36,047 nucleotides of DNA from Alistipes sp. (GCA_019422485.1 JAHZDG010000011.1:36651-72697), one strand, 5' to 3'. Shown: positions 7,233-16,233, counted from the stretch's first letter. Numbers and translations: made by a program. The notes: generated by a model from the letters alone, not told the origin.

Positions 7233-9071
7233 ATGGCAACTGAAAAAGAAACCGAAAAGAATGCAGCTCAGGCCGCCTACGCTCAACCCGTAGACCTGAA
7301 CACCTTCGACTGGAATGCGTACGAAAATGACCTCGGTCTGTACGAAGACAGCAAAGAAAACATCGAAGCCAAGTACGACCAGACCCTCTCGAAAGTACAG
7401 GTAGGCGAAGTCGTAGAAGGTACCGTGATCGGCCTCAACAAACGCGAAGTCGTAGTCAACATCGGCTACAAATCCGAAGGGATTATCCCCGTCAGCGAAT
7501 TCCGCTATGACCCCGATCTGAAAATCGGTGACAAAGTAGAAGTGTACGTTGAAAGCGCCGAAGACAAAAAAGGCCAGCTGGTTCTCTCCCATAAGAAAGC
7601 TCGTCAGCTCCGCTCGTGGGATCGTGTCAACGAAGCCCTCGAAAAAGACGAAATTATCAAGGGTTACATCAAATGCCGCACCAAAGGCGGTATGATCGTA
7701 GACGTATTCGGCATCGAGGCCTTCCTGCCGGGTTCGCAGATCGACGTGAAACCCATCCGCGATTACGATGTATACGTCGACAAGACCATGGAATTCAAAG
7801 TTGTGAAGATCAATCAGGAGTTCCGCAACGTAGTCGTATCGCACAAAGCCCTGATCGAAGCCGAACTCGAAGCTCAGAAAAAGGAAATCATGTCCAAACT
7901 CGAAAAAGGACAGATCCTCGAAGGGACCGTCAAAAACATCACCTCTTATGGCGTATTCATCGACCTGGGCGGCGTAGACGGTCTGATCCACATCACCGAC
8001 CTGAGCTGGGGCCGTGTCAACCACCCCGAAGAAATCGTTCAACTGGACCAGAAACTCAACGTGGTTATCCTCGACTTCGACGATGCCAAGAAACGTATCG
8101 CTCTGGGTCTGAAACAACTCTCTCCGCATCCTTGGGACGCTCTGGACCCCAACTTGAAAGTGGGCGACAAAGTCAAAGGGAAAGTGGTTGTGATGGCCGA
8201 CTACGGTGCTTTCGTAGAAATCGCTCCGGGTGTAGAAGGTCTGATCCACGTATCGGAAATGTCGTGGAGCCAGCACCTGCGTTCTGCTCAGGAATTCATG
8301 AAAGTGGGCGACGAAGTGGAAGCCGTTATCCTGACCCTCGACCGCGAAGAACGCAAAATGTCGCTGGGTATCAAACAGCTGACCCCCGATCCTTGGGCCG
8401 ACATCGAAACCAAATACGCCGTAGGCAGCAAACATACCGCCAAAGTGCGTAACTTCACCAACTTCGGTGTATTCGTAGAAATCGAAGAAGGCATCGACGG
8501 TCTGATCCACATTTCGGACCTGAGCTGGACCAAGAAGATCAAACACCCTGCCGAATTCACCCAGATCGGTGCTGAAATCGAAGTGGTTGTTCTGGAAATC
8601 GACAAGGAAAACCGTCGTCTGAGCCTGGGCCACAAACAGCTGGAAGAAAATCCCTGGAACGCTATCGAAGCTCAGTTCGCCGTGGATTCGGTTCACAACG
8701 GGACCATCACCGAAATGAACGATAAAGGCGCTGTGGTATCGCTGGGCGAAAACATCGAAGGTTTCGCTCCCGCCAAACAGCTCGTTAAAGAAGACGGCAC
8801 CACCGCCAAAGTAGGTGAAACGCTCGAATTCAAAGTAGTCGAATTCTCGAAAGCAACCAAACGCATCATTCTGTCGCACACTCGTCTGGGCGAAGACATC
8901 AAACGTCAGGAAGCTCAGGCTGAACGTGCCGAACGCAAGAAAGCCGAAGATCAGGCCAAAGACTCAGTGAAAAAGATCAACGCCTCGGTTGAAAAAACGA
9001 CCCTGGGTGACATCACCGGTCTGGCTGAACTGAAAGCTCAGATGGAAGCTGCTGAAGAAAAAGCCGAATAA
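7233..9071 (+). CDS. rpsA: 30S ribosomal protein S1
   Basis: RNA-binding ribosomal protein that helps the small subunit bind and unfold mRNA. The 612 residues carry six S1 (OB-fold) repeats, beginning near residues 58, 143, 227, 312, 399 and 486. The third to fifth repeats are the most alike, each with a G(V/A)F(I/V)(D/E) strand and a GLIH(I/V)S(D/E) motif. The C-terminus is an acidic and lysine-rich tail. The start ATG at 7233 is preceded by an A/T-rich stretch and no Shine-Dalgarno, as usual in Bacteroidota, where S1 and upstream A-residues carry more weight. It heads a probable unit with rnz (12 bases downstream), the Nudix gene and the HAD gene. A 550-residue antisense frame over it is a shadow. 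Confidence 0.98.
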   Translation: MATEKETEKNAAQAAYAQPVDLNTFDWNAYENDLGLYEDSKENIEAKYDQTLSKVQVGEVVEGTVIGLNKREVVVNIGYKSEGIIPVSEFRYDPDLKIGDKVEVYVESAEDKKGQLVLSHKKARQLRSWDRVNEALEKDEIIKGYIKCRTKGGMIVDVFGIEAFLPGSQIDVKPIRDYDVYVDKTMEFKVVKINQEFRNVVVSHKALIEAELEAQKKEIMSKLEKGQILEGTVKNITSYGVFIDLGGVDGLIHITDLSWGRVNHPEEIVQLDQKLNVVILDFDDAKKRIALGLKQLSPHPWDALDPNLKVGDKVKGKVVVMADYGAFVEIAPGVEGLIHVSEMSWSQHLRSAQEFMKVGDEVEAVILTLDREERKMSLGIKQLTPDPWADIETKYAVGSKHTAKVRNFTNFGVFVEIEEGIDGLIHISDLSWTKKIKHPAEFTQIGAEIEVVVLEIDKENRRLSLGHKQLEENPWNAIEAQFAVDSVHNGTITEMNDKGAVVSLGENIEGFAPAKQLVKEDGTTAKVGETLEFKVVEFSKATKRIILSHTRLGEDIKRQEAQAERAERKKAEDQAKDSVKKINASVEKTTLGDITGLAELKAQMEAAEEKAE

Positions 9072-9083
9072 TCGGTTTAGCCT

Positions 9084-10016
9084 ATGACGTTTCGGGTTAC
9101 CATATTGGGTAGCAGTTCGGCTTCGCCGACTCCGAGACGCAATCCTGCTGCTCATGCACTCAACGTGCATGAGCAGTTTTTTTTGATCGATTGCGGCGAG
9201 GGCACCCAACAACGACTCATGCGGGTCGGCATCAATCCTCAAAAGATCAATGCCGTCTTTATCAGCCATCTGCATGGCGATCATGTCTACGGGCTGTTCG
9301 GCCTGATCTCGACCCTGGGGCTGCAAGGACGACGCACCCCGCTGGCCGTCTATGCCCCGCGTCCTTTCGATGAAATTCTGGAGGCCCATCTTCGCTATTT
9401 CGATAGCCAGCTGCCTTACGAAGTCCAATGGCACGAAGTGAAGACCCGAAAACACCAGTTGCTCTACGAAAACAAGGTATTGGAGGTCTATTCGATTCCG
9501 CTGCGCCATCGGGTTCCGGCTGCCGGTTTTCTGTTCCGGGAGAAGGAACCTCCACTGAATATCCGGAAAGAGGCAATCGAACGTTACGGCATGGGGATCG
9601 CCGACTGTGCCGCCGTCAAACGGGGCGAAGACCTTCAACGGCCGGACGGAAGCACGATCCCGAACGCCCTTCTCACCTACCGTCCCTATCGGGGTCGCAG
9701 CTATGCCTACCTGAGCGATACGCTCTACTCGCCCAAAGCAGCCGGACTGGTACAGGGTGTCGACCTACTCTATCATGAGGCGACGTTTGCCGATACGGAC
9801 AAGGTTTTGGCCCGTCAGACCGGACACAGCACTGCCCGACAAGCAGCAACGGCCGCTCTCAAGGCCGAAGCCGGACGATTAATCATCGGCCACTTTTCTT
9901 CCCGATACAAGGACGAACAGTTGCTGGTCGACGAGGCCCGACAATTGTTTCCCGATACCGAGGCCGCCGAAGAGGGGAAAAGTTACGACATCCCCCTACA
10001 CAAAATTTCGTTATAA
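9084..10016 (+). CDS. rnz: Ribonuclease Z (tRNA 3'-processing endonuclease)
   Basis: Zinc-dependent metallo-beta-lactamase-fold nuclease that removes 3' trailers from tRNA precursors lacking an encoded CCA. It has 310 residues, the short (RNase Z-S) form. The zinc motif H-x-H-x-D-H is at 62-67 (HLHGDH), with the downstream ligands in SDTLYS, HEATF and GHFSSRY. The N-terminal LGSSSASPTPRRNP is typical of RNase Z rather than of other lactamase-fold enzymes. It follows rpsA by 12 bases, and its TAA shares one A with the ATG of the Nudix gene, so translation is probably coupled. Confidence 0.96.
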   Translation: MTFRVTILGSSSASPTPRRNPAAHALNVHEQFFLIDCGEGTQQRLMRVGINPQKINAVFISHLHGDHVYGLFGLISTLGLQGRRTPLAVYAPRPFDEILEAHLRYFDSQLPYEVQWHEVKTRKHQLLYENKVLEVYSIPLRHRVPAAGFLFREKEPPLNIRKEAIERYGMGIADCAAVKRGEDLQRPDGSTIPNALLTYRPYRGRSYAYLSDTLYSPKAAGLVQGVDLLYHEATFADTDKVLARQTGHSTARQAATAALKAEAGRLIIGHFSSRYKDEQLLVDEARQLFPDTEAAEEGKSYDIPLHKISL

Positions 10017-10576
10017 TGGAAAAAGAAAAACAGAACTCCTGGCAGGTACTGGAAAGCCGGTACGTTCACCGGGCTCCCTGGCTGACCGCCCGTCAGGAAA
10101 AGATCCAGCTGGCAAACGGCCATGTGATTCCGGAATATTACGTATTGGAATATCCGGACTGGGTCAATACGCTGGCGCTGACCACAGAGGGCCAGTTTGT
10201 ATTCGTCCGTCAGTATCGCCACGGGTTGGGGTGCACCTCCTTTGAGCTCTGTGCCGGCATTCGCGACCCGGAAGACCCCAGTCCGATGGCCGCAGCCCAA
10301 CGGGAGCTGATGGAAGAGACCGGCTACGGCGGGGGCCATTGGGAGTGCTACATGACCATCTCGGCCAATCCCGGCACTCAAACCAACCTCACCTATTGTT
10401 TTCTGGCCACCGAGGTTGAGAAGTTGTCGGAAGCCCACCTGGAAGATAGCGAAGAGTTGAGCGTCCACCTGCTGACCGTCGACGAAGTCAAGGCCCTGTT
10501 GCTGAACGACGAAATCAAACAGGCCCTGCATGCCGCACCGCTGTGGAAATACATGGCTCTCAACCACCTGTTATAA
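10016..10576 (+). CDS. Nudix hydrolase, ADP-ribose pyrophosphatase-like
   Basis: Predicted nucleoside diphosphate-linked hydrolase of 186 residues. The Nudix helix is at 81-104, with R96-E97 and E100-E101-x-G103 forming the REL-x-EE-x-G metal site. ELCAGIRDPEDP upstream of it resembles the ELPAG...E of ADP-ribose or nucleotide-sugar pyrophosphatases, with Cys in place of Pro. The spacing between the first Gly and the REL motif is one residue longer than the strict GX5EX7REUXEEXGU pattern, and the first Glu position holds Pro, with Glu86 two residues before it. The start codon overlaps the rnz stop (TAATG arrangement). The substrate is not decidable. Confidence 0.9.
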   Translation: MEKEKQNSWQVLESRYVHRAPWLTARQEKIQLANGHVIPEYYVLEYPDWVNTLALTTEGQFVFVRQYRHGLGCTSFELCAGIRDPEDPSPMAAAQRELMEETGYGGGHWECYMTISANPGTQTNLTYCFLATEVEKLSEAHLEDSEELSVHLLTVDEVKALLLNDEIKQALHAAPLWKYMALNHLL

Positions 10577-10699
10577 TATCTGCAAGATCTTCTGCAATCA
10601 GACACCCTCCAGCCAGACGTTTTCGGCAAGGCCCTCATCGAGGAAACCGGCCCGGCTTTCAACGGGAAGCGTCGGCTTGATATAAAACCGTTCAACTGT

Positions 10700-11476
10700 A
10701 TGACAAAAGCGATCTTTTTCGATATTGACGGAACGTTGGTTAGCTTCAAAACGCACACCGTTCCGGCACCTACTCGGGAAGCCCTGCTTCAATTACGCCG
10801 ACAGGGCATCAAACTGTTTATCGCCACCGGACGCCCCCTGGCTCAGATCAACAACCTGGGCGATCTGGTTTTCGACGGCTATGTAACCCTGAACGGAGCC
10901 TATTGCCTGCAGGGTGACGGCACCGTCGTCAGCAGTCACCCCATCCCCCGGAGCAATGTCGAGGCCCTGATCCGCTACCAACGTCAACACCCGTTTCCCT
11001 GCATCTGTGTCAGTGAAAACGACTTCTCGATCAACTTTATCGACGAAAACGTGGAACGGCTCACCCAACTGGTGGCGGTCGCTCCTCCCCCGATCAAAAG
11101 CCTCGAAGAGGCCGCCCAGCAAGACATTCTGCAAATGAGCATCTACGTCAGCCGCCAACAGGAAGAGGAACTGATTCAGAAAGTGTTGCCGGATTGCACT
11201 TCGAGCCGATGGAATCCACTGTTCACCGACCTCAACCGCAAAGGAGTCGACAAGGCTTCGGGCATCGACCTGATGCTGGCCCATTACGGACTCACGTTGG
11301 AAGAGAGCATGGCTTTCGGCGACGGGGGCAATGACATCCCCATGCTGCGTCATGTCGCTATCGGCATCGCATTGGGTAACGCCACCGATGAGGTCAAAGC
11401 CTCGGCCGACTACGTCACCGATTCGGTCGACGAGCTGGGGATTCCCAACGCCCTGCGCCATTTCGGCTTGCTGTAA
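10700..11476 (+). CDS. HAD-superfamily phosphatase, Cof/YidA-like (type IIB cap)
   Basis: Predicted cytoplasmic sugar-phosphate or flavin-phosphate phosphatase of 258 residues. Motif I is DIDGTL with the nucleophile Asp8 and acid/base Asp10. Motif II is in LFIATGRPL, the C-terminal Lys motif in NRKGVDKASGIDLML, and motif IV is FGDGGNDIPML, all typical of the Cof-like group. The substrate is unknown because these enzymes are promiscuous. It is the last gene of the rpsA run, with a strong terminator about 115 bases downstream. The 123 bases between the Nudix stop and this ATG are open in the same frame (see findings), but contain no standard start. Confidence 0.92.
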   Translation: MTKAIFFDIDGTLVSFKTHTVPAPTREALLQLRRQGIKLFIATGRPLAQINNLGDLVFDGYVTLNGAYCLQGDGTVVSSHPIPRSNVEALIRYQRQHPFPCICVSENDFSINFIDENVERLTQLVAVAPPPIKSLEEAAQQDILQMSIYVSRQQEEELIQKVLPDCTSSRWNPLFTDLNRKGVDKASGIDLMLAHYGLTLEESMAFGDGGNDIPMLRHVAIGIALGNATDEVKASADYVTDSVDELGIPNALRHFGLL

Positions 11477-11591
11477 CCTTTCCCTGAGACAGAACAACCC
11501 AAGGCAGGCATCGACACCGTCTCGATCTCCCTATCCTCTCCGGAGAACAGCATAGAACTTCCGCCCGCCTCTCACAAGCGTTTCATATAGC

Positions 11592-11627
11592 AGGAGGGCT
11601 TTCCTATTCGGAAAGCCCTCCTGTTTT
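11592..11627 (+). terminator. Rho-independent terminator after the HAD gene
   Basis: A perfect 13-bp stem (11592-11604 with 11610-11622) has a five-base loop and is followed by GTTTT. There is no T-tract on the minus strand, so it serves the plus-strand transcript only. Confidence 0.85.
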
Positions 11628-11669
11628 CTATGGAATCCGTGAGGTCTGACAAACCTTCTCGTACATCGG

Positions 11670-12704
11670 TTACTCACCGGCCGACACCCATCCGGGCGCC
11701 TGCACCCGAATCTCCTGTTCGTCCGGTGTGATCAGCATCACTCCGGCTTCGGGAGCCGTCATGTGGCCGATGACATCGACACCCAGCGCAAACACCTCAT
11801 CGCGTTTTTCCAGCGGTACAGTAAACAGCAACTCGTAATCTTCTCCTCCATTGAGGGCGGCCACCACCGGATCGTTGTGCAGTTCTTCGGCCATGGCCGA
11901 GGTTTCCCCCGCAATCGGCAAGCGGTTCAAGTAGATACGAGCCCCTGTTCCCGACTCCTTACACAAATGTAGTAACTCCGAAGAGAGCCCATCCGTCAGG
12001 TCGATCATCGAAGTCGGCACAATTCCCCGTCGGTCCAGCTCCTGAATCACATCGAGCCGCGCTTCGGGACGCAGCTGCCGTCCCAGGATATATTCATGCC
12101 CCTTGAAATCGGGATTCGGATTGGGCATGCCATCCAAAGCCCGCTTTTCGCGTTCGAGCAGATGCAGCCCCATATAGGCCGCCCCCAGATCGCCCGTCAC
12201 ACAGATCAGATCGTGCACCCGGGCTCCGCTGCGATAGACGATTTTATCTTTGGCCACACGGCCCATAGCCGTCACACACAAGGTCAGACCATTGACCGAA
12301 GCCGAAGTATCCCCGCCGGCCAAATCCACCCCATAACGGGTACAGGCCGCCCGAACGCCTTCATAGAAAGCATCCATCATCTCCACCGAAAACCGAGACG
12401 AAATCCCGATGGAGATCATCACCTGGGTAGGCGTTCCATTCATGGCCAGAATATCCGAGATACCGGCCACCACCGTTTTGAATCCGAGATGTTGCAGCGG
12501 GAAATAGGTCAAATCGAAATGCACTCCTTCCAGCAACAGGTCTGTCGAAACCAGCAGATAATCGTTTCCGGCATCGATCACCGCGGCATCGTCACCGGCC
12601 GCCCGCACCGTCGACGGGAGATGTTTTTCAAAAGGAGCCGTCAGTCTGTCGATCAGGCCGAACAGACCCAGATCGGAAATAGGAGTCGTTGTTTTTTTAC
12701 TCAT
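11670..12704 (-). CDS. thiL: Thiamine-monophosphate kinase
   Basis: ATP-dependent kinase that converts thiamine monophosphate to the active cofactor thiamine diphosphate. It has 344 residues and belongs to the PurM/ThiL fold family. Visible signatures are GDDAAVIDAGNDYLLVSTDLLLEGVHF with the metal-binding Asp pair near 38-39, DLAGGDTS near 147, ITDGLSSELLHL-like DLTDGLSSELLHLC, and NGGEDYELLFTVP near 285. The ATG at 12704 lies about 20 bases after the start site predicted from a good promoter. It is divergent from adk, and the two promoters overlap. Confidence 0.96.
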   Translation of the reverse strand: MSKKTTTPISDLGLFGLIDRLTAPFEKHLPSTVRAAGDDAAVIDAGNDYLLVSTDLLLEGVHFDLTYFPLQHLGFKTVVAGISDILAMNGTPTQVMISIGISSRFSVEMMDAFYEGVRAACTRYGVDLAGGDTSASVNGLTLCVTAMGRVAKDKIVYRSGARVHDLICVTGDLGAAYMGLHLLEREKRALDGMPNPNPDFKGHEYILGRQLRPEARLDVIQELDRRGIVPTSMIDLTDGLSSELLHLCKESGTGARIYLNRLPIAGETSAMAEELHNDPVVAALNGGEDYELLFTVPLEKRDEVFALGVDVIGHMTAPEAGVMLITPDEQEIRVQAPGWVSAGE

Positions 12705-12731
12705 CCGAACGAAATGTTGTTAGGTTATTCA

Positions 12732-12763
12732 CAAAGGTAGGAGCATCTTTTGTCATGGCCAAA
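12732..12763 (-). promoter_or_regulatory. Bacteroidota-type promoter of thiL
   Basis: On the minus strand TTTG (12760-12763), a 20-base spacer and TACCTTTG (12732-12739) match the consensus fully. The -33 half lies inside the spacer of the opposing adk promoter. Confidence 0.8.
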
Positions 12764-12779
12764 AAAAGTCCTAATTTTG
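12749..12779 (+). promoter_or_regulatory. Bacteroidota-type promoter of adk
   Basis: TTTG (12749-12752), a 19-base spacer and TAATTTTG (12772-12779) match the consensus. The expected start is near 12786, about 27 bases before the adk ATG. Confidence 0.8.
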
Positions 12780-12812
12780 CGCATATTCATCTATTATCTA
12801 AGCACTACTGCA

Positions 12813-13385
12813 ATGATTAATCTCGTTTTGTTCGGCCCTCCGGGTGCAGGTAAAGGGACCCAGGCCGAAAAACTGGTCGCCAAATACGGATTCAACCACA
12901 TTTCCACCGGCGAAGTGATCCGCCAGGAAATTCGTCAGGGAACCGAACTGGGACTCAGCATGAAAAGCTACATCGAAAAAGGGGAATTGGCTCCCGATCA
13001 GCTGGTTATCGACATCATTGCCGATTATGTAGCCCGTCACAAAGAGGCCAAAGGCAATATCTTCGACGGTTTCCCGCGCACGACGGCCCAAGCCGAAGCC
13101 TTCGACCGCATTATGGAAAAATACGGTACGCCGGTCAGCATGATGCTTTCACTGGACGTGCCCGATGAAGAGCTGGTCAACCGTCTGCTCAAACGGGGCG
13201 AAGTGAGTGGTCGCGCCGATGACAGCAGCGAAGAGGTGATCCGTAACCGCATCGATGTTTACAAAGCTCAAACGGCTGTCGTTGCCGATTATTACAAACC
13301 GATGAACAAATTCCGGCTGGTCAACGGTCTGGGCACGATCGATGAGATCTTCGACCGTCTGTGCGCCGAAATCGATCAGTTGTAA
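12813..13385 (+). CDS. adk: Adenylate kinase, short (zinc-free) form
   Basis: Catalyses ATP + AMP = 2 ADP in the cytoplasm and is essential for adenine nucleotide balance. It has 190 residues, with the P-loop GPPGAGKGT at 8-16, the AMP-site DGFPRT, and RGEVSGRADD followed by the R-x-R-ID-Y segment of a short LID, without the Cys4 zinc domain of longer forms. I place the start at the ATG at 12813. An in-frame extension to 12750 would begin inside the promoter and adds 21 residues unlike the family. It stands alone between its own promoter and terminator. Confidence 0.97.
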   Translation: MINLVLFGPPGAGKGTQAEKLVAKYGFNHISTGEVIRQEIRQGTELGLSMKSYIEKGELAPDQLVIDIIADYVARHKEAKGNIFDGFPRTTAQAEAFDRIMEKYGTPVSMMLSLDVPDEELVNRLLKRGEVSGRADDSSEEVIRNRIDVYKAQTAVVADYYKPMNKFRLVNGLGTIDEIFDRLCAEIDQL

Positions 13386-13407
13386 GCGTATCGATTCCTT
13401 TTATATC

Positions 13408-13442
13408 AGAACGCTCTCTGGTTCCAGAGAGCGTTCTTTTTT
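13408..13442 (+). terminator. Rho-independent terminator of adk
   Basis: A long inverted repeat (13408-13421 with 13424-13437) closes on a GTTC tetraloop and is followed by five T. It lies 23 bases after the adk stop. Confidence 0.9.
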
Positions 13443-13529
13443 GCACGACCCGATGTGCATGATATGTCGACAGGCTGTTCACAACCTCAAAAACTCCGTC
13501 AACAACCTGTTGATAACTCCGAAAGCCGA

Positions 13530-14894
13530 TCAGGCACGAGCCCGCACCACCCGACGAATCTGACGCCGGAAACGCCTGTGCAACAACACGGCAGCCGTGC
13601 TCAGTCCGACGATAAACCCAATCCACAGGCCCCGGGGTCCCATTCCCAAGGTAAAGGCACATAGATACCCCACCGGCAGGTTGATCACGATGTAGGAGAG
13701 AAAAGCGTACACCATGGTAACGCGTACGTCCTGCATGCCTCGCAGAATTCCCAACGAGATCACCTGCAGACCGTCCGAGAATTGATACAACCCCGCCATA
13801 ATGAAGAGCTGGGCTCCCATAGCGATGACCGCCTCATCCGAGGTGAACCACTGCGGCAGCCATCCGCGGAAGACGATAAAACAGATCATGGTCAGGGCAC
13901 TGGCCGCCAAGCTCAGGTGATAGGAAGCCGTCGCTGCCCGACGCAACCCGCGATAGTTGCCCACACCGTAATAGTGACTGATGAGAATGGTGGTAGCCGC
14001 TCCGATACCGACCTGTCCCATGAAGACAAAATTTCCCATCGACAGAACGATCTGATGAGCCGCCAGGGCCACCGTACCCAACCACCCCATCATAATGGAG
14101 GTCAGGGCGAAGGCCGACACCTCGAGCAACATCTGCATGGCGATCGGATAGCCTACTTTCCACAACTGTTTGACCCAACGTCCGGCCTGAGCGCTCCAGG
14201 CGAAGAAGCGGAAATAGCGACGAGCCGATCGATTCCACAAGAAATAGGCCAACATAAAGAGCGGCATACACACCCTCGACAGACAGGTCGCCAGACCGGC
14301 TCCGGCAGCCCCCATCGCGGGGGCACCCCAATGCCCGTAAATAAAGACATAGTTGAGCAACACATTGATGGCATTGGCGGACAAGACCACGACCATCCCG
14401 GTAGGTGTATTCCCTACCCCTTCCAGAAATTGTTTAAAGGCCCCGAAAATCATGAACGGGATAATCGACCAGGCCAGATACCGATAATAGGGTCGGGCCT
14501 GAGCCACCACTTCGGGACTCTGTCCCATCCGATCCAGCCAAGGATCGACGCTCATCAACAGCGCGAACAACAAAAGTCCGATCACGGTGTAGAATACCAG
14601 ACCGTTTTGAAAAAACCGGGCGGCAGTCCGATAATCTTTCCGGGCATATTGTTCCCCGGTCAACGGCGTCAGGCCCAGGGTGATTCCCGTGCCCCAGAAG
14701 AGGAAGATCGTGAACACCGCGCCTCCGAATGAGACCGCCGCCAAAGGCAGGGCCCCCAAATAGCCCACCATGGCATTGTCGACCAACTGCACCACCACCT
14801 GTCCCAACTGAGACAACACGACGGGCAATGCCAGTACCAGGTTTTCCCGATACTGCGGCCACCAATTTTTCCATTTTCTGAATCGATTTTGCAT
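13530..14894 (-). CDS. MATE-family multidrug/cation antiporter (NorM-like)
   Basis: Inner-membrane transporter of 454 residues that would exchange Na+ or H+ for organic cations or drugs. The hydrophobic pattern fits twelve helices in two six-helix halves. The first half begins ALPVVLSQLGQVVVQLVDNAMVGYLG, the family's usual first helix with the conserved Asp-Asn. The second half repeats the theme with LLEVSAFALTSIMMGWLG and AAHQIVLSMGNFVFMGQVGIGAATTILIS. The C-terminus is basic (RRFRRQIRRVVRARA). The substrate is unknown. It is in the same direction as the WecA-like gene, 245 bases downstream of it, but has its own -7 box. Confidence 0.94.
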   Translation of the reverse strand: MQNRFRKWKNWWPQYRENLVLALPVVLSQLGQVVVQLVDNAMVGYLGALPLAAVSFGGAVFTIFLFWGTGITLGLTPLTGEQYARKDYRTAARFFQNGLVFYTVIGLLLFALLMSVDPWLDRMGQSPEVVAQARPYYRYLAWSIIPFMIFGAFKQFLEGVGNTPTGMVVVLSANAINVLLNYVFIYGHWGAPAMGAAGAGLATCLSRVCMPLFMLAYFLWNRSARRYFRFFAWSAQAGRWVKQLWKVGYPIAMQMLLEVSAFALTSIMMGWLGTVALAAHQIVLSMGNFVFMGQVGIGAATTILISHYYGVGNYRGLRRAATASYHLSLAASALTMICFIVFRGWLPQWFTSDEAVIAMGAQLFIMAGLYQFSDGLQVISLGILRGMQDVRVTMVYAFLSYIVINLPVGYLCAFTLGMGPRGLWIGFIVGLSTAAVLLHRRFRRQIRRVVRARA

Positions 14895-14925
14895 TTCTAT
14901 ACGTTGTGCATCGTCAAATGAAACG

Positions 14926-14933
14926 CAAAGGTA
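14926..14933 (-). promoter_or_regulatory. Probable -7 box of the MATE gene promoter
   Basis: TACCTTTG on the minus strand lies 32 bases before the MATE ATG. I do not see a TTTG at the -33 position, so only half the promoter is supported. Confidence 0.5.
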
Positions 14934-15138
14934 CGCCTTTCAAAGATTTTCCCGCCGGTTCCGTAAAAAATTCTCACCAACCGCCCGTTTCCCTTCCCGG
15001 TTTCCCTAACCGACACACAAGCGATCGAACACCAAATGCAATGCAACTCCTCGCTGATAATCCTTTATCAACGTTCTGAGCGGCGTGATGTTACGACCGT
15101 CCCTTTTTTACAGGCAACTCGAAGCCTGTCATAACCCT

Positions 15139-16233
15139 TTAATCGTGAACCTGACGAGAAATTCGCCGTTCCAGACAGGCATACACCCCGAAGGCCACCA
15201 GGAAATCGACCCCAAAGACCACATTGACATCCAGCCATCTGGCCATCAAAATATTTCCCAGCGTATATCCGCCCTGGATCAACATCAGCATACCCGTGCT
15301 TTGCAGATGCGTATAGCCTAAACGCAGAAACTTATGATGAATATGATTTTTGTCGGGCATAAACGGCGAATGTCCATGACACATCCGAGCGATAAAAAGC
15401 CTCAACATATCGAACAACGGGATAAACAGCATTCCCAACAGCACCACCGGCGTAATCGAATCCACCGCATGCACCGAATGTTGAGCCGAGACAAATAGCT
15501 TCAGGCACAAGAATGCCGCCAAATAACCCAGCGTCAGCGACCCTCCATCCCCCATAAAAATCTTCAACTTTTCCCCAAAAACATTATAAAGGAAAAAGGC
15601 TAGCGAAATACCCAATATGCAGGCCGACAATAAAGCCCACAGATAGTTATCCATCCGAACAAACAAAATGCCCAAACTCAGAAACAGCAACAGACTCAAC
15701 CCCGAACAGAGTCCGTCCAATCCATCGATCAAATTAAACGCATTGATGACGGCCACCACGGCCAGTACCGTAAAAGGATAGGCCACCCAATCGGGCAGTT
15801 CGTGTATTCCAAAGAGTCCCTGAAAATCATTCAGACAAGGCGAAGCACACACCATCAGCCCTGCAGCCAACACCTGGAAACAGAATTTAAAGCGCCACGA
15901 GAGACCGGCAATGTCGTCCCATATTCCCACTATATAGACAATAATCAATCCTGTCCCCAAGAAAAAGGCCTCCGCCAACAGGGTTCCTGTCAGCCAGACC
16001 CCGTCGGTCTGCAACCACATCAGCCCGCAAAAGAAAGTAAAGGCCACCATTATAGCCGGGACAAACGAAATTCCGCCGAGTCTCGGAATCGGCTTGGCAT
16101 GCACCTTCCGTCGATCCGGCGCATCAAACATCCGCTTCTTTTTGGAAACCAATACAATCCGTGGAATACACAATCGTCCGATATAGAGCGATAGCAAAAA
16201 GCCGCCCAATAAATAGAGCCAATCCAACATCAT
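15139..16233 (-). CDS. MraY/WecA-family polyprenyl-phosphate sugar-1-phosphate transferase
   Basis: Inner-membrane enzyme of 364 residues that moves a HexNAc-1-phosphate (probably GlcNAc) from its UDP form onto undecaprenyl phosphate, starting a lipid-linked glycan. Motifs in order: early RRKVHAKPIPRLGG (41-54), the catalytic GIWDD (103-107), NAFNLIDGLDG (164-174), MGDGGS (227-232) and the carbohydrate-recognition HIHH segment PDKNHIHH (293-300). HIHH fits WecA/TagO-type GlcNAc transferases rather than MraY, which has a different HHH motif. About ten to eleven helices are visible. No glycosyltransferase cluster is adjacent, so the glycan (capsule, O-antigen-like or protein glycan) is open. 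Two ATGs are in tandem at 16233 and 16230. Confidence 0.92.
   Translation of the reverse strand: MMLDWLYLLGGFLLSLYIGRLCIPRIVLVSKKKRMFDAPDRRKVHAKPIPRLGGISFVPAIMVAFTFFCGLMWLQTDGVWLTGTLLAEAFFLGTGLIIVYIVGIWDDIAGLSWRFKFCFQVLAAGLMVCASPCLNDFQGLFGIHELPDWVAYPFTVLAVVAVINAFNLIDGLDGLCSGLSLLLFLSLGILFVRMDNYLWALLSACILGISLAFFLYNVFGEKLKIFMGDGGSLTLGYLAAFLCLKLFVSAQHSVHAVDSITPVVLLGMLFIPLFDMLRLFIARMCHGHSPFMPDKNHIHHKFLRLGYTHLQSTGMLMLIQGGYTLGNILMARWLDVNVVFGVDFLVAFGVYACLERRISRQVHD

Noticed and set aside
7227..8879. 550-residue open frame opposite rpsA
   Set aside because: Its Phe/Asp/Val-rich repetitive composition is the reverse complement of the S1 repeats. No independent start or promoter is seen.
12750..12812. 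N-terminal extension of adk by 21 residues
   Set aside because: The extension begins inside the adk promoter spacer and is upstream of the predicted transcript start. The ATG at 12813 gives the normal family N-terminus.
13508..13516. DnaA-box-like TGTTGATAA near adk, a possible origin signal
   Set aside because: It is a single imperfect match without clustering, AT-rich unwinding region or dnaA/dnaN nearby.
15110..15129. Hairpin ACAGGC/GCCTGT after the WecA-like gene as terminator
   Set aside because: On the minus strand it is followed by A residues, not T, and the stem is only six base pairs.
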